NCBI GenBank assembly: GCA_015655485.1
Contig: JAATEZ010000396.1
Location: 1 to 6,483, forward strand
From: Lactobacillales bacterium
Lineage (GTDB): Bacteria; Bacillota; Bacilli; Lactobacillales; Vagococcaceae
Reading direction: 5' to 3'
Length of the DNA: 6,483 nt
The notes beneath the pieces were generated by a model, which had not been told where the DNA came from, ran no database searches, and saw only the letters and a list, made by a program, of their open reading frames with translations. Position 1 is the stretch's first letter. Every line of letters begins with the position of its first letter. Shown one piece after another: positions 1 through 4,324 of this stretch. Made by a program: the position numbers and the translations under genes.

Positions 1-280
1 AAAAAATCATCATGGCAGTCAAATATAAACTTCTGGAACTAAATTTATTGATCAACCAGGCACTGATAGGAATCATGATCCCATTGACTAATAGGAATCC
101 GGTAGTCAGCCATTGCACACTCGAAGCGGAAATATCAAAGTATTTCATCAACGTTGGAAAGGCCGTCGTCAGTAAAGTTTGATTTAATACTGTACAAAAA
201 GTTCCAATCAATAACACAGCAATCAAAAGGTTTCGATTGTAAGGTTTCCCATAAATATCGACATTTTCCTTTTTTTTCAT
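1..280 (-). CDS. DHA2-family MFS multidrug transporter, N-terminal part (cut by left window edge)
   Basis: This is the first 93 codons of a membrane transporter that continues beyond base 1. The start ATG (278-280) is the first in frame; an in-frame TGA lies four codons upstream. Seen: a short charged N-terminus (MKKKENVDIYGKPYNRN), TM1 at about residues 14-35 with LNQTLLTTAFP, which takes the place of the DHA2 motif LDxTIVNVALP, then WLTTGFLLVNGIMIPISAWL around TM2 and the start of TM3 (SLYLTAMMIF). Known: DHA2 (EmrB/QacA/LmrB) proteins have 14 TM helices and export drugs or toxic compounds in exchange for protons. The exact substrate cannot be inferred. The ribosome binding site is weak (AAGG close to the ATG). 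The gene is divergent from the MerR-type regulator gene, which probably controls it. Family call is firm, function generic. Confidence 0.85.
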   Translation of the reverse strand, partial: MKKKENVDIYGKPYNRNLLIAVLLIGTFCTVLNQTLLTTAFPTLMKYFDISASSVQWLTTGFLLVNGIMIPISAWLINKFSSRSLYLTAMMIF

Positions 281-327
281 GAGCCTTATTCACACTCTTT
301 TCTAAAAATTTTCTGAAAGCAACACCA

Positions 328-356
328 ACTTTAATCTTTTTTTCGTCTTTTGTCAA
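328..356 (-). promoter_or_regulatory. Predicted sigma-A promoter of the MFS transporter gene
   Basis: On the minus strand, TTGACA (351-356) is followed after 17 bases by TAAAGT (328-333). The -35 matches consensus perfectly and the -10 matches 4 of 6. Transcription would start near 321, giving a leader of about 40 bases. The -35 is the left half of the shared dyad at 350-368, so a protein bound there should block this promoter. Confidence 0.55.
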
Positions 357-368
357 CCAGATTGACAA
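350..368. promoter_or_regulatory. Perfect inverted repeat, probable GlnR/TnrA-type MerR operator
   Basis: TTGTCAA-CCAGA-TTGACAA is a perfect 7+5+7 dyad. Its inner 17 bases (351-367) match TGTNA-N7-TNACA, the established consensus for the GlnR/TnrA branch of the MerR family. It sits between a divergent MerR-type regulator gene and an MFS gene, and its arms are the -35 boxes of both predicted promoters. The most likely ligand is the adjacent MerR-type protein. Binding by a genuine GlnR in response to nitrogen status is an alternative. Confidence 0.7.
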
Positions 369-389
369 GGATGGCAATTATATTATAAT
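362..389 (+). promoter_or_regulatory. Predicted sigma-A promoter of the MerR-type regulator gene
   Basis: TTGACA (362-367) is followed after 16 bases by TATAAT (384-389); both hexamers are consensus. Transcription would start near 396, leaving a leader of about 30 bases that ends in the ribosome binding site GGAGGGG (410-416). The -35 is the right half of the dyad at 350-368, which suggests autorepression. Confidence 0.75.
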
Positions 390-425
390 TGGATTATACG
401 AAATAGAACGGAGGGGATTTTTATC

Positions 426-911
426 ATGATGACAACCATTTTCAAAAAAATACTGCAAAATGAACGATTATTGATAGGGATCAGTGAATTAAGTGAAATG
501 AGCGGCGTCTCTACCCGACAATTGCGATACTGGGAGCAGAAAGATTTTATCAAATCTGTTTCAAAAGAAGGCACATCACCCAGAAAGTATCGGTTAACAG
601 TTGTTGTAAAAGTGGAAATGATCAAGAAGTATTTAGATGACGGTTTCAAGTTGAGCCGGGCGGTTGAAAAGGCAGAAGAAAAAATCCAGTTGCTCCGGCA
701 TATTCGTCGAGCTTATTCAAGTATGTTAAAAAATGTGGATGTTTTAGAAGATCGTTACACTATTTTTGAATATACAGCAGTGGATGATCAGCAACAGTCA
801 CTTTATGTGATCCATGATGAGCAAACGGATACTTCTCATTATCATTTCTTCTCAACAGATCATCCAATTACATTAGTAGAGATCGAAGCGCTTTTTAAAA
901 GCAGGGCATAA
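426..911 (+). CDS. MerR-family transcriptional regulator (161 aa)
   Basis: A cytosolic DNA-binding regulator. Seen: after a short N-terminal arm, a MerR winged HTH at about residues 18-85, with first helix ISELSEMSG and recognition helix VSTRQLRYWEQK (28-39), close to the (T/S)xRQ(I/L)RYYE pattern of GlnR/TnrA-like proteins. A charged helix at about 78-105 fits the dimerising coiled coil. The C-terminal 50 residues, ending in HPITLVEIEALFKSRA, have no effector-binding motif I recognise, and there is no metal-binding cysteine cluster. Two ATGs stand in tandem (426 and 429); GGAGGGG lies 9 bases before the first, so either could be used. The divergent MFS efflux gene and the shared GlnR/TnrA-type dyad suggest control of efflux and of its own gene. 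The true GlnR is shorter and lies beside glnA, so I do not name it glnR. No clear terminator follows. Confidence 0.88.
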   Translation: MMTTIFKKILQNERLLIGISELSEMSGVSTRQLRYWEQKDFIKSVSKEGTSPRKYRLTVVVKVEMIKKYLDDGFKLSRAVEKAEEKIQLLRHIRRAYSSMLKNVDVLEDRYTIFEYTAVDDQQQSLYVIHDEQTDTSHYHFFSTDHPITLVEIEALFKSRA

Positions 912-1206
912 CTTTTCACGGGATTGAATTTCTTGCCGGCAGCTTTGACTTTTTTTATGCGAAAGAGAAATTTTTGGAAGTTTGCCCAGTGAGATTTGAT
1001 TTATAGAGGGTTAAATATTTTTTTCGTTAAACAGGAACACTTTTTTGGAACCTTTCTTTCTATCTCGCTATACTGGGAGTATAAATAGAAAAATCTTTCA
1101 ATCTTTCTCAGTTGAGCAAAATAGCTGTTGAAAAAATACGATTTTTAAAATCTTGCTGCTTATGGTTAAATTTACAAGCGAAATGATAGGCAAGGAGGAA
1201 GTGGAT
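912..1206. other. Intergenic region between the MerR-type gene and the small DUF1413-like gene
   Basis: No ORF worth calling on either strand. It holds a predicted promoter (1045-1074), a dyad overlapping its -10 (1069-1083), an AT-rich leader with a GATTTT-T-AAAATC palindrome (1140-1152), and the ribosome binding site AAGGAGG (1192-1198). GCCGGC followed by a T-run around 935-957 could be a poor terminator of the MerR-type gene, but I see no convincing stem. Confidence 0.6.
1045..1083 (+). promoter_or_regulatory. Predicted sigma-A promoter with a dyad across the -10, upstream of the small gene
   Basis: TTGGAA (1045-1050) is followed after 18 bases by TATACT (1069-1074). The -10 is also the left arm of a perfect dyad, TATACT-GGG-AGTATA (1069-1083), which covers the predicted transcription start. 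Such placement is typical of a repressor operator, but no binding protein can be named. The leader to the start codon at 1207 would be about 125 bases. Confidence 0.55.
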
Positions 1207-1449
1207 ATGCAAAAAAATCTTAAAAATATTTTCTGTGTCATTGATTTTCAGCTGGATCATTTACCGAAAGACAGCTTGTTTTCTCTGCCTGATCTATACG
1301 GGAATGAGGCTTGGAAGCAGCTTTATATTGGGGATCGGGTGATGGCCGGCAATGCTTTTCGCCGAGAAGTGTTAAAGGGACATTATCCGGATGTTCGTCT
1401 ATTGTCGGAAAAAGATCGTCAAAACCGAAGCCGATATCACAAATCTTGA
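1207..1449 (+). CDS. Small DUF1413-like protein (80 aa)
   Basis: An 80-residue soluble protein of unknown function. The start ATG at 1207 is chosen because AAGGAGG (1192-1198) lies 8 bases before it; an in-frame ATG at 1153 has no ribosome binding site. Seen: a hydrophobic N-terminus (NIFCVIDF), then LPKDSLFSLPDLYGNEAWKQL (two overlapping parts: LPKDSLFSLPDLYG and NEAWKQL), then GDRVMAGNAFRREV, and a basic end, RQNRSRYHKS. This order (LPxxxxFxLxDL, W, GxRxxxGxxFxxxV, final RY/YxK) is what I remember of DUF1413 proteins, small Firmicutes proteins without an established role. There is no signal peptide, TM helix or metal motif. It appears monocistronic, with its own promoter and possibly the hairpin at 1669-1699 as its terminator. 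That it is a gene is well supported; the family name is from memory. Confidence 0.7.
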   Translation: MQKNLKNIFCVIDFQLDHLPKDSLFSLPDLYGNEAWKQLYIGDRVMAGNAFRREVLKGHYPDVRLLSEKDRQNRSRYHKS

Positions 1450-1668
1450 TCGGTTTCAAATCCTCATTGTCATTTGTTAAAAGAAAAATACCAATGAGCA
1501 GGTTAATGATCAGAAGCAATGACGGTCGTTGATCTGCTTTTTCAAGCAAGGCCTGCTGGAAAAAAATTTCTGGAATTTTCATATAAATTTAGAGAGGAAA
1601 ACTGTTTCTTTTTTGCGCTTTTGTTCTCTGCATTTTATTTTCCATGATGTTTTTAACTGCAAAAACGG
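1450..1668. other. Stretch without a convincing gene; contains an imperfect inverted repeat
   Basis: Readable frames here lack ribosome binding sites and show no recognisable protein. The one structured element is an imperfect 11+5+11 inverted repeat at 1538-1564 (core AGCA-AGGCC-TGCT, flanked by T-tract and A-tract, one mismatch per arm). The rest is AT-rich and could be 3' UTR of the small gene plus upstream control DNA of the alpha-galactosidase gene. An undetected small RNA cannot be excluded. Confidence 0.5.
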
Positions 1669-1699
1669 AAGTGTCGATGATTCATCGACACTTTTGTTT
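1669..1699 (+). terminator. Rho-independent terminator (possibly bidirectional), or activator binding site
   Basis: AAGTGTCGATGA and TCATCGACACTT form a perfect 12-base inverted repeat around a single T (1669-1693), followed by TTGTTT and preceded by AAAAACGG. As RNA it gives a strong stem with a tight loop and a T-tail, fitting a terminator for the small gene 220 bases upstream. Because its centre is also about 84 bases before the predicted sigma-54 transcription start, it might equally be the upstream activating sequence of the LevR-type activator. Confidence 0.65.
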
Positions 1700-1737
1700 A
1701 AGAAAGGCTGTTGTCTGAGCGATTGTGTTTAAAAAAT

Positions 1738-1755
1738 TTGGCATGGAATTTGCTA
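1738..1755 (+). promoter_or_regulatory. Sigma-54 (-24/-12) promoter of the alpha-galactosidase gene
   Basis: TTGGCATG-GAAT-TTGCT matches the RpoN consensus YTGGCACG-N4-TTGCW with one mismatch, and the invariant GG (1740-1741) and GC (1752-1753) are separated by exactly 10 bases. Transcription would start about 12 bases after the GC, near 1765. Such promoters need an AAA+ activator; a gene for one with an intact GAFTGA motif begins at 4325. A second reading of the same DNA is a sigma-A promoter, TTGGCA (1738-1743)-17-TATAAT (1761-1766). The two may coexist. Confidence 0.78.
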
Positions 1756-1764
1756 CTATATATA

Positions 1765-1949
1765 ATGATTCCTTCAAGCTGGGTGAGAAAAAAATCGGCG
1801 GCTTGTGACTTGAATCCTGTTAATAGTGCCGGGACTGCTTCTCAAAATAAAAAAGCACAAATAGTGTCGAAGCTGCCGAAAGGACAAAGAAAAAATTGGG
1901 GTCCTAGTGTTCAAGCAGATATTCATTGAAAAAAAGGAGTGCTGTATGT
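1765..1949 (+). promoter_or_regulatory. Long structured 5' leader of the alpha-galactosidase mRNA
   Basis: About 185 bases separate the predicted transcription start from the coding start, without a convincing ORF. By eye it can fold into P1, 1795-1804 with 1870-1879 (TCGGCGGCTT/AAGCTGCCGA, one G-U pair), enclosing two hairpins, TCCTG/CGGGA (1815-1819 with 1830-1834) and TGCTT/AAGCA (1836-1840 with 1853-1857). A further hairpin follows directly, AGGAC/GTCCT (1881-1885 with 1901-1905). It does not match a riboswitch or T-box consensus that I know. The ribosome binding site AAGGAG (1934-1939) closes the leader. Confidence 0.4.
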
Positions 1950-4121
1950 ATGATAAAATATTTAGAAAAATTTCAGCAATTTGATTTACTCACTGTCCAC
2001 AATCAGCTGTCTTTAGGGATTTTGAAAAGCGGGCATGTGGTTTTGCTTTACTTGGGGAAAAGACTTGGTACGGAGGATCTAAGTTATATAACTAAAGAGA
2101 TCCAGCGGGCGAGCTATTTAGCGGATACCGATCATACGAAAGACTTCAAGTTAGAGCAGTATCCTTTAGTATGGCCGACTTATGGCAATCCGGATATGCG
2201 GACACCCGCTATCCATCTGCAATATCCAAATGGCAGCCGGATCTCTGATTTCCGTTATAAGCGGCATGATATTTATCCGGGCAAAAAGAAAATCGCGGGA
2301 CTGCCGGCTTCATTTGGACGCAGGCAGGTTGAAACGCTGGATCTTTTTTTAGAAGATGCGCTGACAAATGTTCAGGTAAAAGTATCGATCAGTGCGTTTG
2401 AAGCATTTGATGTATTTACACAACATATTGAAATCATCAATCGCTCGATCGGGAAGTTGGCGATCGAACGTGTGATGAGCCTTAACTTGGATTTTTTGAG
2501 GGATGATTTTGATCTTATGACTTTATCAGGTGCCTGGGGAAGAGAAACACATATTAAAAGAAACGCCTTAAAGCAAGGATTTCAAGGGATAGACAGCAAA
2601 CGCGGGGCCAGCGGTCATGGACAAAATCCTTTCATGGCTTTATTGGATAAGAATACTTCAGAAGATCAAGGGAAAGTCTATGCGGTGGATTTGGTTTATA
2701 GTGGAAATTTTTTAGCTCAGGCAGAAGTGGATATGCATCAAAATACGCGCCTGCAAATAGGGATCGATCCTTTTGATTTTCACTGGCAGCTTGATCCGGA
2801 TGAAACATTTTATTCTCCGGAAGCGGTGATCGTATTTGCTGAAGCAGGATTAAACCAGATGAGTCAAAGGTTTCACCGTTTTTTTGAACAGTGCCTGATC
2901 GCCCCTTTTCATGCTGAAAAAACACGCCCAATCATTTTGAACAATTGGGAAGCGACCTATTTCAATTTTAACAAGGAGCTTTTATTGGATCTTGCAAGCA
3001 AGGCACAATCGGTAGGAATCGAACTGTTTGTTTTAGATGACGGCTGGTTTGGCCGGCGGGACGGCGCTGATTCTTCATTAGGCGACTGGGTCCCTTATCA
3101 AGAGAAAATCGGCGGAACACTGACAGAGCTTATTCAAGAAATCAACAGCATCGGCTTGGATTTTGGTTTGTGGGTCGAACCAGAAATGGTCTCAGAAAAA
3201 AGTCGGCTATTTGAAGAACATCCGGATTGGATCATTGCGGTGCCAAACAGGATCCCGCAGCAGGTCCGGGATCAATATGTTTTGGATATTAGTCGAAAAG
3301 AGGTTCAAGACCATCTTGTGGAAGTGTTGGATGAGCTGTTGACGGCTAATAACATCCGTTTGCTTAAATGGGACATGAATCGCAACGTGACCGATTCCTA
3401 CAGTCGGGCTTTGACGCAGGAACGTCAACAGGAACTGGGGCATCGCTATATTTTGGGATTGTATCGTATTTTGGATAAAATCACCAAAAAACACCCGGAT
3501 GTATGGATCGAAAGCTGTGCCGGCGGAGGCGGGCGTTTTGATGCGGGCATGCTGTATTATACTCCGCAAATTTGGACCAGTGATGATACTGACGCTGTTG
3601 AGCGGCTTCAGATCCAAAAAGGGACCGCCATGGTTTATCCGCCGTCGGCTCTTAGTTGTCATGTTTCTGCGGTCCCGAATCATCAAGTGGGCCGGATCAC
3701 ATCCATCGAAACTCGCGGGATCGTCGCCATGCAGGGGATCCTGGGTTATGAATTGAATTTACTGGAGACAACAGCGGAAGAAAACCAGACAATCAAAGAA
3801 CAAATTGCTTATTATAAAAAATATCGGGAGATTTTCCAATTTGGGCAGCTGAGCGTTTTGCCCACTTATGAGCAAGAAAACGCGACCGCTTGGATGAAAG
3901 AAAAAGCGGGGCTAGTGGTCGTCAGTTATGTTCAGACTTTAGCAAAACCGAATACTGTTCCTAAGCGCTTAAGATTGTCAGGGTTGATAAAAGAGGCGGA
4001 TTACCTGCTTGAAGGAACAAAGGATTCATTTAAAGGCAGTGAATTGATGGAGATCGGTCTCCCGCTAGCCCGGCCGGCAATTGATTATTTTGCTCAGCAG
4101 TGGGTTTTGCGAAAACAATGA
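1950..4121 (+). CDS. Alpha-galactosidase, glycoside hydrolase family 36 (723 aa)
   Basis: A cytosolic enzyme that hydrolyses terminal alpha-1,6-galactosyl residues from melibiose, raffinose or stachyose by a retaining mechanism. Seen: an N-terminal beta-sandwich (about 1-325), a (beta/alpha)8 barrel (about 326-640) and a C-terminal beta domain. Motifs in order are WEATYFNF (from W333), LDDGWFGRR (D363-D364), WVEPEMV, KWDMNR with nucleophile D475, ESCAGGGGRFD (C523) and SDDTDAVER with acid/base D545. The 70-residue gap between the catalytic aspartates is that of characterised Lactobacillus and Geobacillus enzymes. Length is full; there is no signal peptide or frameshift. The start at 1950 is chosen from AAGGAG (1934-1939) and family length; an in-frame TTG at 1926 precedes that site and is rejected. 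An out-of-frame ATG at 1946 may compete. No terminator follows, so transcription may run into the activator gene. Names in the family vary (agaR, melA, rafA), so no symbol is given. Confidence 0.97.
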   Translation: MIKYLEKFQQFDLLTVHNQLSLGILKSGHVVLLYLGKRLGTEDLSYITKEIQRASYLADTDHTKDFKLEQYPLVWPTYGNPDMRTPAIHLQYPNGSRISDFRYKRHDIYPGKKKIAGLPASFGRRQVETLDLFLEDALTNVQVKVSISAFEAFDVFTQHIEIINRSIGKLAIERVMSLNLDFLRDDFDLMTLSGAWGRETHIKRNALKQGFQGIDSKRGASGHGQNPFMALLDKNTSEDQGKVYAVDLVYSGNFLAQAEVDMHQNTRLQIGIDPFDFHWQLDPDETFYSPEAVIVFAEAGLNQMSQRFHRFFEQCLIAPFHAEKTRPIILNNWEATYFNFNKELLLDLASKAQSVGIELFVLDDGWFGRRDGADSSLGDWVPYQEKIGGTLTELIQEINSIGLDFGLWVEPEMVSEKSRLFEEHPDWIIAVPNRIPQQVRDQYVLDISRKEVQDHLVEVLDELLTANNIRLLKWDMNRNVTDSYSRALTQERQQELGHRYILGLYRILDKITKKHPDVWIESCAGGGGRFDAGMLYYTPQIWTSDDTDAVERLQIQKGTAMVYPPSALSCHVSAVPNHQVGRITSIETRGIVAMQGILGYELNLLETTAEENQTIKEQIAYYKKYREIFQFGQLSVLPTYEQENATAWMKEKAGLVVVSYVQTLAKPNTVPKRLRLSGLIKEADYLLEGTKDSFKGSELMEIGLPLARPAIDYFAQQWVLRKQ

Positions 4122-4324
4122 AAAAGAACAGAGAACATGGAGTGCGGTATAACTTCACTAAAGTTATCGAATCAAATCACAGCTCTATTTTTTTGATTTT
4201 AGGCCGAGAATAATATAAAAACGGGATCGAAAAAGTGAGACCGGAGAGAAATTTTTTCGACAGGTACTTGCCGTTGGGTAAAAGAACGGATAGATCATAG
4301 ATTAGAGAGTTAAGGGGGTGGATC
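4122..4324. other. Intergenic region between the alpha-galactosidase and activator genes
   Basis: It holds a perfect dyad, ATAACTT-CACTA-AAGTTAT (4149-4167), which lacks an adjacent T-run and so is not a good terminator. A weak sigma-A-like pair follows, TTGATT (4193-4198)-15-TATAAA (4214-4219). The activator's ribosome binding site is AAGGGGGTG (4312-4320). No -24/-12 element is seen here, so the activator gene is probably expressed from sigma-A and/or by readthrough from the alpha-galactosidase gene. Confidence 0.5.
4149..4167. repeat. Perfect 7+5+7 inverted repeat after the alpha-galactosidase gene
   Basis: ATAACTT and AAGTTAT flank CACTA, 27 bases after the stop codon. As RNA it would be a weak AT-rich hairpin, with the nearest T-run 17 bases further on, so termination would be inefficient at best. 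As DNA it is a possible operator upstream of the activator gene. Confidence 0.5.

Noticed and set aside
135..377. 80-codon frame on the minus strand
   Set aside because: It overlaps the MFS start in another frame and the divergent promoter region. The MFS frame gives clear DHA2 motifs; this one gives none.
890..902. Palindrome GCTTTT-T-AAAAGC
   Set aside because: It lies within the last codons of the MerR-type gene without a T-tail. Coding constraint and AT-richness explain it adequately.
1238..1582. 114-codon minus-strand frame with a hydrophobic stretch (LLLIINLLIGIFLLT)
   Set aside because: It has no ribosome binding site before the ATG, lies antisense to most of the small DUF1413-like gene, and turns into low-information sequence there. 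A degraded gene remnant at 1450-1582 is possible but unsupported.
1529..1732. 67-codon plus-strand frame
   Set aside because: It reads straight through the strong hairpin at 1669-1693 and has unnatural composition and no recognisable motif.
1711..1929. 72-codon plus-strand frame before the alpha-galactosidase gene
   Set aside because: It spans the sigma-54 promoter and the structured leader, and lacks a ribosome binding site.
1765..1930. T-box or known riboswitch in the leader
   Set aside because: There is no T-box AGGGUGGNACCGCG sequence and no consensus core that I could match for purine, SAM, preQ1 or glycine classes. Kept only as an unclassified structured leader.
1926..1949. In-frame TTG start giving an eight-residue longer alpha-galactosidase
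   Set aside because: The TTG lies upstream of the ribosome binding site AAGGAG (1934-1939), and the extra residues would be encoded by that site itself.
3207..3686. 159-codon minus-strand frame inside the alpha-galactosidase gene
   Set aside because: It is antisense to the conserved catalytic domain of GH36 and shows no family features; it is an open-frame shadow.
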